Notes: generated by a model from the sequence alone, not told the origin. 43,387 nucleotides of DNA from Bacteroidaceae bacterium (GCA_017540585.1 JAFYAT010000046.1:1-43387), one strand, 5' to 3'; positions 26,799 to 35,947 are shown, counted from the stretch's first letter. Translations and numbers: made by a program.

Positions 26799-26849
26799 GT
26801 TTTATTTCTGTATTATTGTGCGCAACGTGCGCCAATTGGAAAAACAAAA

Positions 26850-26900
26850 GAAAACATAGGAAAACAAAAGAAAACACTCGTTTTGAATCCCTATGTTTTC
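26850..26900. repeat. Inverted pair GAAAACATAGG upstream of GH31
   Basis: GAAAACATAGG (26850-26860) pairs with CCTATGTTTTC (26890-26900). Between them is a direct repeat of AAAACAAAAGAAAACA (also just before 26851). It lies 52 bp upstream of the GH31 start and could be a regulator site or leader hairpin. Confidence 0.5.
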
Positions 26901-27037
26901 GTATTGTAAACAGTCCTTGATGAGTATTGAGCAGCTGAAACAACACAGCATCTATTACTCATTACACACTACTAATTACTCATTACAGTATTAGTCACCC
27001 TCCCCCTTGTGGGGAGGGAGGGGAGGGGGCCGTTTCT

Positions 27038-29239
27038 TTACTTTAAGAGACTGTTGCTCTCAACTGTCCATCCCTTGCGCTTACCAAGACCGTTCTTCTT
27101 GCCGACGAACATCTTAGCGGCTTCCTTGTCAGCTTTGAGTTGCCAGTCGAGCCAGGCAACAGCAGGAATGCTGAACTCTCCACCGTGAGCATCGCCGTAA
27201 GTACCACCGTGTCCCACCGGATAGTTGGCTACCACTGCAGGTACGTGCTTGATGCGCTTGAAGTCGTCCATACCATTGCCGTAGGCTATGTCGCTCTCAC
27301 CACCAAGCATGTAGAACACAGGACAGTGTATCTCCTCAAGTTTGCTCTTGGCTGGCATAGGCATACCAGGCATCGGATTGCCAGTGTTGTCAAAGAGTCC
27401 GCTGTTGCAAATCATCAAAGCGGTGATGCGTGGGTCAGCGCAGTTGTAGAGAGTCTGGAGTCCGCCGCATGACATACCAGACGCGCAGATGGCTTTAGTG
27501 TTGACCTTGCCGTAGAGTGGACTGTTCCTGTCCTCGTTCTGAGCTATCGCCCAGTCCATCGACTCAATCTGCTGCTGTGTGGTTGACATTGCACCACGAT
27601 ATGGCTTTCCGTCCTTTGGCATGTAGCCGGTTGCTATGACGAGGTAGCCGTGTGAAGCTATCTCGTTGAGGAACTTATAGTGCTCCCAAGGTGAGTTGGT
27701 GCACGCACCGTTGCCCCAGACGAGTACTGGGAGCGGGTTCTTCTTTCCGAATGGAGTCAGGTCCTGAGGAACGAAGACCGTGTGAGCCTCAAACCCATCG
27801 TACTCCTGCATCACAGCTTTGTACTTGCCTGTTCCTCCGTCCTCTATGGTCACGGTGCAAGTTGCCTCGCCATTCCTGAGTAGTGACATCTGCCACCAGT
27901 CGAAGTTGAAGAGGTTCTTCTTCTGCAGTTGCGTGCCCTTGAACACCAAGTAGAGGTCGTGCTTGCCGCTCACTGGTTCGAGAGCTGTGGAGAACTCACG
28001 GTACTTGAACTGTGTATTGGTGATTGAAAGCTTGCCCAACAGACGACCGTCCACGTTGTCAATATGAATCTCAATTGCGCCTCCCTCAAGGAGCGTTGAG
28101 CATGAAGCAGTGAACTTAATCTTCTCCTTGCTGTTACCGAAGTCAACGCCTCGCAGTTTGATGAACTCTCCGTCGTCGATGTTGGTCACGAAGAGAGTTG
28201 GGTTCCAAGGCCCTGACGGGTTCTCCCGAGTCGTGCGGAGACCGTAGCCCCAAGCCATTGTCTCGGCTTCGACGCGACGGAACGGATTGAAGGAGCCAAC
28301 CTGTCCCAACTTACAGTGGAGGAAGTAAGGCAGTTCCTGAATGGTTCCGTCCTCGTTGTATGTCATTTCGGCAGCCGATACACTGCGCTGCTCGGCGTGT
28401 GCTGATGTCTCAAGTCGATATACGTCGTAGTTGAGACCGAAGCAGTACGACTTACCCTTGAAGTCGATAATACCAGGGTGGTTGCCTCGTGTCTGAGGAG
28501 TGTGGTTCATGATGTGTCCCTTGTACTCCCAAGGACCAGTTGGCTTGTCGCTCATGGCGTACCCGATACCCTCCGGGCAGCAGGTAGAAGCGAAAGCCAT
28601 GTAGTACTTCTTCTGGCCTTTGCCGTTAACTCTGCCCCAGAACCACGGGCCCTCCTGATAGTCCTTGATCTTAGGGTGCTCCACGATGTCTCCTGAGTAG
28701 GATATCATGTCCTCGTTCAGTTTGACCATGTACAGGTTAGGATTACCCCAGTACATGTATGCCTGTCCATCGTCGTCAATCCACACAGTTGGGTCGATGT
28801 CGTACCAGTGCTGCTTCTGCCACACAAGTGGCTTACCGAGCGGATCGCGGAACGGTCCGAAAGGGGAATCAGCCACAAGTACGCCGATGCCGTTGCCGTG
28901 TATCGGACAGTACATGTACCACTTACCGTTGCGTTCGATGACCTGTTCAGCCCAGGCTCCGTTGTTACCTTTGTACCACTTGAAGTCCCGCAGCGAAGCG
29001 ACCGCTCCGTGGTCTTCCCAGTTCACCATGTCAGTTGAGGTGTAAAGCAGCCAGTCCTTCATCATGAACCCGCCGGCACCTTCCTCGTCATGCGTTGTGT
29101 AGAGATACACCGTGTCGCCGTGAACGTAAGGCGCAGGGTCTGCCGTGTACTTAGTCTGAACGATTGGCAGGTTCAGGTTTTGAGCATTGACAGTTGAGAA
29201 CACGCTCACTGCCAAGCAGAGTCCGAATAAATGTTTCAT
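27038..29239 (-). CDS. GH43 - CBM6 - alpha/beta-hydrolase fusion
   Basis: 733 residues from MKHLFGLCLA at 29239, chosen over the frame's first Met (29305) because it gives an SPI signal peptide ending STVNAQ. GH43 propeller (about 25-325): Asp34 in YTADPAPYV, DIDPTVWIDDDG, and acid Glu in YQEGPWFW. CBM6 (about 330-450): RRVEAETMAWGYG, NIDDGEFIKLRGVDFG, LFNFDWW near 445-449. The C-terminal hydrolase (about 455-733) has LPVLVWGNGAC, Ser590 in SGMSCGG, Asp650 in GGESDIAY and His677 in PVGHGG. The protein probably removes arabinose and an ester group (acetyl or feruloyl) from the same side chain. The hydrolase looks related to cutinase/PET-hydrolase-like or acetyl-esterase folds, not to the CE1 at 12539. 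It lies downstream of GH43-CBM6, but a terminator candidate (29323-29357) separates them. Confidence 0.9.
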   Translation of the reverse strand: MKHLFGLCLAVSVFSTVNAQNLNLPIVQTKYTADPAPYVHGDTVYLYTTHDEEGAGGFMMKDWLLYTSTDMVNWEDHGAVASLRDFKWYKGNNGAWAEQVIERNGKWYMYCPIHGNGIGVLVADSPFGPFRDPLGKPLVWQKQHWYDIDPTVWIDDDGQAYMYWGNPNLYMVKLNEDMISYSGDIVEHPKIKDYQEGPWFWGRVNGKGQKKYYMAFASTCCPEGIGYAMSDKPTGPWEYKGHIMNHTPQTRGNHPGIIDFKGKSYCFGLNYDVYRLETSAHAEQRSVSAAEMTYNEDGTIQELPYFLHCKLGQVGSFNPFRRVEAETMAWGYGLRTTRENPSGPWNPTLFVTNIDDGEFIKLRGVDFGNSKEKIKFTASCSTLLEGGAIEIHIDNVDGRLLGKLSITNTQFKYREFSTALEPVSGKHDLYLVFKGTQLQKKNLFNFDWWQMSLLRNGEATCTVTIEDGGTGKYKAVMQEYDGFEAHTVFVPQDLTPFGKKNPLPVLVWGNGACTNSPWEHYKFLNEIASHGYLVIATGYMPKDGKPYRGAMSTTQQQIESMDWAIAQNEDRNSPLYGKVNTKAICASGMSCGGLQTLYNCADPRITALMICNSGLFDNTGNPMPGMPMPAKSKLEEIHCPVFYMLGGESDIAYGNGMDDFKRIKHVPAVVANYPVGHGGTYGDAHGGEFSIPAVAWLDWQLKADKEAAKMFVGKKNGLGKRKGWTVESNSLLK

Positions 29240-29322
29240 TTGTTGTTGATTAGTATAAATGTTAGTTTGGTATCTTGTTTTCAATAGCAGAGCAAAAGAA
29301 CTCACAGTATTGACTTAACAGC

Positions 29323-29357
29323 AAAATAAAGAGACAAGGCTTAACAGCACTCGTCTC
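29323..29357 (-). terminator. Terminator candidate of the GH97-GH43 operon
   Basis: On the minus strand a stem of GAGACGAG with CTTGTCTC (29357-29350 and 29338-29331) is followed by TTTATTTT. It is 34 bp after the GH43-CBM6 stop. Confidence 0.6.
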
Positions 29358-29390
29358 CTTACGCTTTGCTTGTGTACTGTATAGCTTTTT

Positions 29391-30941
29391 CTATTTAGTT
29401 ATGCTTATCTTCTTTCCTCCCTTGATATACACTCCGCACGATGGCTGGACAACCTTGCGCCCTGTAACGTCATAGATGGCGACATCCTTCTCGATGTCCG
29501 TCATGTTGATGCGCTGAATGGCGGTTTCGTCCGCAGTATTGAACTTCCACCAATCAAAGTTGAAGAGCGTTGTGGCATCCTTCTGCACAGTGCCTGAGAA
29601 TGTAAAGAAGATGTCCTTCACTCCCGTTATATTGCGCGAGAGCTCAATAGTTTTCTCTTCCCACACATCGTCGCCACCCGTAGAACCGAAGCGCACCGAA
29701 CCGATGGTCGTTCCTGTCTTTGAACCATAGCGCACAGAAAGTGACACATTGTTGGTGCTTCCCTTTGCCACCCGCACCGTCAGGCTCTTGGGAGCCACTT
29801 CGCCGAAGTCCACATTCCTCACCTTAATATAATCTCCAGAATGGATGTCCGTCACGTACACACCCGTTGACTCGTCCCCTACCACAGATATGCCATCTGC
29901 AGTATTGATGGTTTCCGCCTGCTGACGGAGGAACGGATCGAGAGTGCACAGAGGAGCGACTCCAGACTTAGTTGCACGTACTGGTTTGATGGTACCGTCC
30001 TCGTTGAACGTCAACTCGTTGACAGCCATACTGCGGTTGAACCCGCCACCGCCTTTAGCCCACGCTGTGTGGTAGAACAGGTAGTCCTTACCCTTGTACT
30101 TCACCATTCCACTATGATTAGTAAAGGAGCCCGTATTGTTGTCCTGCGACATCACAATACCCTTGTACTCCCACGGTCCGGTAGGCGACTTACTCATGGA
30201 GTACGAGATGTGCTCAGGCACTCCACCTGCCGCATAAAGCAGGTAATAGTTATCACCACGCTTGTCGAGCCACGGACCTTCCTCATAACAGTCAGTACCG
30301 TCTATGTACTCCTTGCCACTATCATCCTTCTTCTTCACACCTCCGAACGCTTCCCTGGTCAGTTCAACCTTGACTGGCCTCTGACTTGTAATCATTCGAG
30401 GACCAAGTATTGCATAGTAAAGCTTGTTATTGCCGAAGTAGAGATACGCCTTATCGTCGTCATCTATGAACACAGTTGGGTCTATGTCTCCTCCCTCGTT
30501 AAGAGATATGAGGTGAGTCCCCTTTGCATCCTTGAAGGGACCAGCAGGACTCTGGCTCACTCCCACACCAATGAAGTGACGCCAGTCATTTGGCTTGCTC
30601 ATGCACATGTACCAGTAGTACCTATCGCCTTTCCGTACACACTGGCTTGCCCAGCAAGTTCCCTCTCTGCCCCACCTGAACGCAGTGCGAGGCATCGCAC
30701 AACCATGATCCGTCCAGTTGACCATATCAACCGTAGAGTACACTCGGTAGCGATCCATGTAGTAGAAGTCGTGCACACCGCTTACGTTCATATCTTCATC
30801 GCAATAGACGTACAAGCTGTCGTTGCCTTCGTACACAACTGGTGCGGGGTCGGCAGTAAAACAATGTGACACAATTGGATTCTGCGCCAAGGCAGGAAGT
30901 GCCACAACTGTCAATGCAAGACAAATCAAACTGTGTTTCAT
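29391..30941 (-). CDS. GH43 with CBM6 and YDVTGRKV tail
   Basis: 516 residues; SPI signal peptide ending PALAQ. GH43 propeller (about 21-330): base Asp31 in [27 protein letters not shown], acid Glu in CYEEGPWLDKRG, and HSGMVKYKGKDYLFYHT. CBM6 (about 335-470) contains FLRQQAETINTADG, DIHSGDYIKVRNVDFG and LFNFDWWKF. The final 35 residues, AIYDVTGRKV...GVYIKGGKKISITK, form a tail like those at 14978 and 33605. Its start is 4 bp after the GH97 stop, so the two are one operon. Of the three GH43-CBM6 proteins here it is the only one with this tail. Probable arabinofuranosidase on arabinoxylan. Confidence 0.9.
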   Translation of the reverse strand: MKHSLICLALTVVALPALAQNPIVSHCFTADPAPVVYEGNDSLYVYCDEDMNVSGVHDFYYMDRYRVYSTVDMVNWTDHGCAMPRTAFRWGREGTCWASQCVRKGDRYYWYMCMSKPNDWRHFIGVGVSQSPAGPFKDAKGTHLISLNEGGDIDPTVFIDDDDKAYLYFGNNKLYYAILGPRMITSQRPVKVELTREAFGGVKKKDDSGKEYIDGTDCYEEGPWLDKRGDNYYLLYAAGGVPEHISYSMSKSPTGPWEYKGIVMSQDNNTGSFTNHSGMVKYKGKDYLFYHTAWAKGGGGFNRSMAVNELTFNEDGTIKPVRATKSGVAPLCTLDPFLRQQAETINTADGISVVGDESTGVYVTDIHSGDYIKVRNVDFGEVAPKSLTVRVAKGSTNNVSLSVRYGSKTGTTIGSVRFGSTGGDDVWEEKTIELSRNITGVKDIFFTFSGTVQKDATTLFNFDWWKFNTADETAIQRINMTDIEKDVAIYDVTGRKVVQPSCGVYIKGGKKISITK

Positions 30942-30945
30942 AACA

Positions 30946-32742
30946 TTAAAATGCTAAATTAGAGAATGCTCTAAACTCATCATTATATACGACAACAACG
31001 AAGCCGCCACGCGCCTTACAACGAACAGTTGACGGAGCGTAAGTTGCATCATGATAGAGTCGCAAGTCCCAAGGCTTAGCCTTGTCCAGTCCATCAGTGA
31101 ATAAATAGACATTTTCCTTCTTACCCTCTATCATATTGAGACCCGTTGTCATCTCCCGTTCCTCATCGCTTCCATTGATACCTGCAATGTACCAGCGGTT
31201 TCCCTTACGACGTGCCATGACCACATAGTCACCAGGATAACCGTCAATAAAGCGAGTCTCATCCCATGCAGAAGGTAGAGTACCGAGGTAAGCCTTAACT
31301 GGAGAAGGCTGCGAGAGGAAACTCTCAGGGCGGTCAGCAAGGTGCTGCACACCTGACTCAAAGAGTGCTGTGAGTGCAAGCTCATGAGCGTGAGTCGTGA
31401 TATGTGGATGCTGCGAATCAGTGAACGCGCAAGGAGTATAGTCCATTGAGGCAACAACGTTACGAGTAAACGGAAGAGTAGCGTTGTGACGCGCAGCCTT
31501 AGTAGTGAACGTAGGCACGTTGTTGTACCACTCCGCGCCGTACACAGCTTCTGTACTAACGAGGTTAGGGTACGTACGCTGCCATCCGCGTGGTAGTGTA
31601 GCACCGTGGAAGTTAACGAGGATGTGATGCTTCGCTGCACTTTCGAGCAACTCGATCATGTACTGCATGTTCTTCTGGTTGTCACCTGAGAAGAAGTCAA
31701 TCTTCACACCTTTGACACCAATCTTCTCGCACCAGGCGAACTCCTTCTCCCTATCTTCCGGCTTATTGAGTCGGAACTTAGGACCGGGAGCACCATTAAT
31801 CCATCCCACAGACGAGTTGTACCAGATAATCGGATCGATCTTGTGCTGTACAGCGTAGCGTACTGCATCCTCTATCGTCTTGCCGTCCTTCATCTCATCC
31901 CATTCGGCATCAATTAGGACGTAAGGAAGATGCAACTCTACAGCCATGTCTATATAACTCTTTATGATGTTGTAGTCATTTGAGCCGTGATTGTATGCCC
32001 AATACACCCATGAAGCGACTCCCGGTTTTACCCACGAAGCATCGCCAATACGGTTTGCAGGGGCAACGTCATTGACGAGCGTTGACTCAACAACTGTCTT
32101 CTTGCTGCCTATGATACTAACGTGCCAAGGTGACTGCTTGCACTCAACCTCATTCTGGTCAGGTACAACACGGAACACTCCCCTACTATCTGCCGAATAG
32201 AGGCATGACGAACTGTTGTACTTCTCGATAGCTGACTCCGTGATGAGTACAAACACATCATCGTTGTACTCGAAAAGTGAAGGGTAAGCCCAACGCTTAC
32301 CAGTACCCTCTTCTGCGTTCAGGTCATAAAAGAACTCGTATGGTTCTGTCCACTTCTGCAACCAGCTGTTCTTTGCCGAACTCATGTCGAGTGTCACGTC
32401 CTTGATGTCTCCACCTACAGTGCGCCACGCCACACCGTCATTATACGCTCTTACGACCAGTGTCTTGCCGTCCGTCATCTTGTACTGAGCCTCATTGCAA
32501 GTATTCTCACAGTGGCTGCGCTTTCCAATGCGCATGTCGTACACGTCATGTTGCTCACGAGATGCGAATGCCTTCTTACCCTTGACATTAATGTTTACCT
32601 TATAAAGAGGCTTGTCTGCGTAGTTCACTACGAGACCTTCCTTATTTATCGCCTCCACATTCAATTTACCATCAGGAGACTTCTGGGCAAATACATTTGC
32701 TGCGCCCAGCAGCAGCGTCGTAAAGATTAGATACTTGTTCAT
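30946..32742 (-). CDS. GH97 retaining alpha-galactosidase-type glycosidase
   Basis: 598 residues; SPI signal peptide ending NVFAQ. An N-terminal beta-sandwich (SPDGKLNVEAINKEGLVVNY, YNDGVAWRT) precedes the (beta/alpha)8 barrel with SWVYWAYNHGSN, VLIDAEWDEM, Asp349 in GVKIDFFSGDNQ, Glu398 in STEAVYGAEW, and a C-terminal beta-domain (GFVVVVYNDEF). The Asp in VKIDFF is the nucleophile of retaining GH97 enzymes and is absent in the inverting SusB type, so alpha-galactosidase or beta-L-arabinopyranosidase is more likely than alpha-glucosidase. It heads an operon with GH43-CBM6 (4-bp gap). A promoter at 33006-33035 gives a 257-nt leader containing a 22-bp tandem repeat. Confidence 0.9.
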   Translation of the reverse strand: MNKYLIFTTLLLGAANVFAQKSPDGKLNVEAINKEGLVVNYADKPLYKVNINVKGKKAFASREQHDVYDMRIGKRSHCENTCNEAQYKMTDGKTLVVRAYNDGVAWRTVGGDIKDVTLDMSSAKNSWLQKWTEPYEFFYDLNAEEGTGKRWAYPSLFEYNDDVFVLITESAIEKYNSSSCLYSADSRGVFRVVPDQNEVECKQSPWHVSIIGSKKTVVESTLVNDVAPANRIGDASWVKPGVASWVYWAYNHGSNDYNIIKSYIDMAVELHLPYVLIDAEWDEMKDGKTIEDAVRYAVQHKIDPIIWYNSSVGWINGAPGPKFRLNKPEDREKEFAWCEKIGVKGVKIDFFSGDNQKNMQYMIELLESAAKHHILVNFHGATLPRGWQRTYPNLVSTEAVYGAEWYNNVPTFTTKAARHNATLPFTRNVVASMDYTPCAFTDSQHPHITTHAHELALTALFESGVQHLADRPESFLSQPSPVKAYLGTLPSAWDETRFIDGYPGDYVVMARRKGNRWYIAGINGSDEEREMTTGLNMIEGKKENVYLFTDGLDKAKPWDLRLYHDATYAPSTVRCKARGGFVVVVYNDEFRAFSNLAF

Positions 32743-32768
32743 AGATTCATAAAGTTATCCCTATTTAC

Positions 32769-32898
32769 ACATTATTATATATAATGTATTCTACATTATT
32801 ATATTATGTATTCTACATTACTATATTATGTATTCCACATTACTATATTATGTATTCCACATTACTATATTATGTATTCTACATTATTATATACAATG
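32769..32898. repeat. Six AT-rich units of 22 bp in the GH97 leader
   Basis: Units of the form ACATTAYTATATTATGTATT begin at 32769 (24 bp), 32793, 32815, 32837, 32859 and 32881 (partial). They differ at one or two positions. The array lies between the promoter at 33006-33035 and the GH97 start, inside the predicted 5' leader. Confidence 0.9.
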
Positions 32899-33005
32899 TT
32901 TAAGGGATATATATGGTTAAAAATAATGTTACTTCGTTTTGATTACGGTCAGACGTTCCAAAATGCGAGATTAACTGTCATCTGCCACTTAAAGTTGGCA
33001 CACGG

Positions 33006-33035
33006 CAAAGTTACGAAAAACATACGACACACAAA
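33006..33035 (-). promoter_or_regulatory. Promoter of the GH97-GH43 operon
   Basis: On the minus strand TTTG (33035-33032), 18 bp, then TAACTTTG (33013-33006). Transcription should start near 32999. Confidence 0.65.
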
Positions 33036-33538
33036 GCCGATTTAACTAACAATCTTCTCAACACTTCATTCCTGACAACTTATTCATTCCATTATGCGCC
33101 AGAACTGCCACTGACTATTTTTATAAAAAAAAGACTTGCAGTCATCACTGAGAGCAAGCCTTTTTGTTGATGGAGACAAGTCTCTCCATACGACATTATC
33201 CCAAAATATCTTTTCCAACTTAACCTATCAATAAATCTCATTAACTTAAATCGACTAACGATTCAGTCACCATTATACTAACTTAATTTATCTCTATACT
33301 AACAAAAAAATTATTCTAAAAAAATAACCTAATAAATAAAATCCACTAACTGCCAAAATACAACCGAAATCTCTTCGTCTGTGTTTGACGCTGCAAAGAT
33401 ATTGACACTATCACAAAACCACTTTCTTGTAGGTATCAAATATTTTTAAATTTGTTATCTCGAAGCATTTTTAGCACGCATGTAACAAATGAGAAAACAA
33501 TGTTAACATTTGCAAAACACTTAATATATATAAAGGTA
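33036..33538. other. AT-rich divergent spacer with one hairpin
   Basis: No gene is recognised. A hairpin at 33133-33160 (CTTGCAGT-catc-ACTG-agag-CAAG) has TTTTT on the plus side (33161-33165) and a long A-run on the other, so it could terminate in either direction. No credible gene ends here. Confidence 0.45.
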
Positions 33539-33546
33539 TAACTTTG
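33539..33546 (+). promoter_or_regulatory. -7 element of the GH5 gene
   Basis: TAACTTTG fits TAnnTTTG, about 58 bp before the GH5 start. The nearest TTTG lies 26 bp upstream, longer than usual. Confidence 0.5.
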
Positions 33547-33604
33547 CACTACCAAATCAAAACTGGCAAACAACTAAACTTTATTTAACTATACGTAATC
33601 TTAT

Positions 33605-35545
33605 ATGAAGAAAGTTTTACTATCGCTATTTTTAGCACAAATCGCATTTAACTCTGCCTTTGCACAGTTAGCTCCAGGCATTCATGTGGATGGTAACAAC
33701 CTAAAGGATGATGCTGGCAACATCGTTGTGCTTCACGGCTACATGGACACTCCAAGTCCATATTTTAACAGTAATAGATGGGGAGTAAAAGAAGGATGGG
33801 GGTACATTGACCCTAACAGTTCTTCTTATGGTGCAACGAATATTAAGCAATGTATCAACTATTTCAAGGCACTCTTCTACGCAACAACTCTTCCTGAAAA
33901 GGGAACAAATTGCAACATCTTCCGTCTCCACCTTGACCCATGTTGGACAAACAACAATAACGTCAACAGAGCTGGATTTACACAGAGAAAAAACGAAAAG
34001 GATGAATTGAAAACATACGATCCACAGGGAACAGAAGTTGGTGGTGAGTCAGATACTCACCATTTCGACAAGTCTCGTCTTAAAAAACATCTGGAAAAAG
34101 TATATGTACCAATTGCACTTGAGGCAATGAAGCGTGGAATGCACGTCATCATGCGTCCACCTGGAGTATGTCCTGGCGACATCTATGTTGACGGAGACTA
34201 CCAGCAGTACCTCCTTACAGTATGGGACATTGTGACACAGAATGATACTGTACTCAAATACAAAAAGCATATCAGTATAGAGCTTGCAAACGAGCCTGTA
34301 CGCATCAAACTTGCAAACAGACAGGAATCAGAAACCGCACCACGTGACTTCTTCCAGCCAATCATCGACAAGATACGTGAGAACGGATTCAAAGGTATTA
34401 TTTGGGTTCCAGGTACAGGATGGCAGGCAAACTATGCTGCATACGCTAAGTTTCCAGTAAAAGACCCACTCCACAACCTTGGCTTTGCTGTTCACGACTA
34501 CGAAGGATGGTACGGAACATCTGATAATTCCTACAATAGCGACAATGCGATCAAACAGTTCGGCAATCAGGTTCCTGTTGTGCGCACAAACCCAATCGTA
34601 ATCACAGAGGTTGACTGGAGTCCAAAGAAGCCTGGTACTGGACATTATGATGAACATGGAAAATGGGTTGAGGCCAACTACGGTACTTGGGCTACTGGTA
34701 GCACGTCAAAGTGGGGTAAGGCTTACAAGGCAACACTTGATTACTACAAGAACATCTCAATGACACTCTCTGGTACTGACACTTACCTTGACTGGGCGTC
34801 ATACTCACCAAAGCCAAGTCTCACAAACTACAAGGAACCTGCTATTGAGAAATTAAACATCAAGCCTGCATTCCCAGGGATAGAAGAGGCATGTGGTGAA
34901 GCTTGTTGGAAGTGGTACGCAGAATACGCAAAGGAGAACTACCCATCAACTGAGCGCTACCAACAATTCGATGTACCAACAAACCCGGTTGCACTTACAC
35001 AGGAATGGGTCAACCCAACACTTCTTTACGACAACACATTCACACAAAAAGCAGATTATACAATAGTCAGCTTAAAGGAGAACGGAGCCGTTGGATTTAG
35101 ATACGAAGATCCTCTCGACATTTCAGGATATAAATATCTTATCCTCAATCTCTATCGCACTCCATCAACAATTGCAAAGGAATATCTTCGCATCTCAGAC
35201 ACTCACGATTTCTGGGGTGACTATGCAGAGATTGAGATTAAAAACAAGAACACGAAGATTGAACTGGAGAATCTCAAGACAGTAGACGGCAAGGAACTTG
35301 ACCTCAAGAACATCCGTATCATCTACTTCACTGCCAATTCATTCACAAAAAAAGATACACCTTGCACATTTTATCCTACAGAGATGTTCTTCAGCAACGA
35401 TGGCGAGACTGATGTCACAGCAATCAACTCTGTACAGACAGACGATGTACAAGACAACAACAAATACGACATCGTAGGACGTCTTATCAAGGGTACTCCA
35501 AAGGGCTTCTACATCCAAAACGGAAAGAAGTTCTTCAACAAATAA
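33605..35545 (+). CDS. GH5-type glycoside hydrolase with accessory module and tail
   Basis: 646 residues; SPI signal peptide ending SAFAQ. The barrel (about 24-445) has GNIVVLHGYMDTPSP, HVIMRPPGVCPGD, acid/base Glu230 in IELANEPV, WVPGTGWQ, and nucleophile Glu335 in VITEVDW: the GH5 pattern. The substrate is not clear: xylan, mannan or beta-glucan are all possible, and the subfamily was not recognised. A beta-sandwich module (about 470-605: YKYLILNLYRTP, YLRISDTHDFWGD, LDLKNIRIIYF) is shared with the GH43 at 14978. The end KYDIVGRLI...GFYIQNGKKFFNK resembles a secretion-type tail. It is a single-gene unit with a -7 box at 33539 and a strong terminator at 35587. Confidence 0.82.
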   Translation: MKKVLLSLFLAQIAFNSAFAQLAPGIHVDGNNLKDDAGNIVVLHGYMDTPSPYFNSNRWGVKEGWGYIDPNSSSYGATNIKQCINYFKALFYATTLPEKGTNCNIFRLHLDPCWTNNNNVNRAGFTQRKNEKDELKTYDPQGTEVGGESDTHHFDKSRLKKHLEKVYVPIALEAMKRGMHVIMRPPGVCPGDIYVDGDYQQYLLTVWDIVTQNDTVLKYKKHISIELANEPVRIKLANRQESETAPRDFFQPIIDKIRENGFKGIIWVPGTGWQANYAAYAKFPVKDPLHNLGFAVHDYEGWYGTSDNSYNSDNAIKQFGNQVPVVRTNPIVITEVDWSPKKPGTGHYDEHGKWVEANYGTWATGSTSKWGKAYKATLDYYKNISMTLSGTDTYLDWASYSPKPSLTNYKEPAIEKLNIKPAFPGIEEACGEACWKWYAEYAKENYPSTERYQQFDVPTNPVALTQEWVNPTLLYDNTFTQKADYTIVSLKENGAVGFRYEDPLDISGYKYLILNLYRTPSTIAKEYLRISDTHDFWGDYAEIEIKNKNTKIELENLKTVDGKELDLKNIRIIYFTANSFTKKDTPCTFYPTEMFFSNDGETDVTAINSVQTDDVQDNNKYDIVGRLIKGTPKGFYIQNGKKFFNK

Positions 35546-35586
35546 AATAAAACCGCTTGCCAATTGACAATCGGCAACAAACAATT

Positions 35587-35625
35587 AAGCCGTTCGGAAC
35601 GCCTTGTTCCGAACGGCTTTCTTTT
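35587..35625 (+). terminator. Terminator of the GH5 gene
   Basis: A perfect 13-bp stem AAGCCGTTCGGAA (35587-35599) / TTCCGAACGGCTT (35607-35619) with a 7-nt loop, followed by TCTTTT. It lies 41 bp after the GH5 stop. Confidence 0.88.
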
Positions 35626-35703
35626 CTAACAAACTTATCCAGAACTGACCCGAACTCAGAGTTCATAACTCACAACTCGGAACTTCGCAAAAAGTGCCCA
35701 TTT

Positions 35704-35786
35704 GAGTTAGTGGGTAACTCTATTAGAGTTAGTGGGTAACTGCAATATAGTTAGTGGGTAACTCATATAGAGTTACCCACTAACTC
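35704..35786. repeat. Three 22-bp units plus one inverted copy
   Basis: GAGTTAGTGGGTAACT-like units at 35704, 35726 and 35748 (22-bp period) are followed by the inverted core GAGTTACCCACTAACTC at 35770-35786. No gene is present in this 480-bp spacer. Confidence 0.88.
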
Positions 35787-35900
35787 AAAATGACTTTCCC
35801 AAGACAGCATAACAACATGCCCAAAAAATGTACATTTTCATCATGTTTTCTTTATAGGATTCTCTCTTTCTCAACTAAGTTTTTAACTCAAAAAGAAAGT

Positions 35901-35947
35901 GCCACTTTACACTACGTAAACATGATGTTTACAATGCGTAAAGTGGC
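35901..35947. repeat. Nested palindrome
   Basis: GCCACTTTAC (35901-35910) pairs with GTAAAGTGGC (35938-35947), and inside it GTAAACAT (35916-35923) pairs with ATGTTTAC (35925-35932). It could form a cruciform or a bidirectional hairpin. There is no T-run. Confidence 0.75.

Noticed and set aside
30069-30869. 266-codon frame on the plus strand
   Set aside because: It is antisense to the GH43-CBM6 gene, whose motifs are intact; the frame is a by-product of codon bias.
32806-33045. 79-codon plus-strand frame
   Set aside because: Its first half is the 22-bp tandem array, which gives a repetitive artificial peptide.
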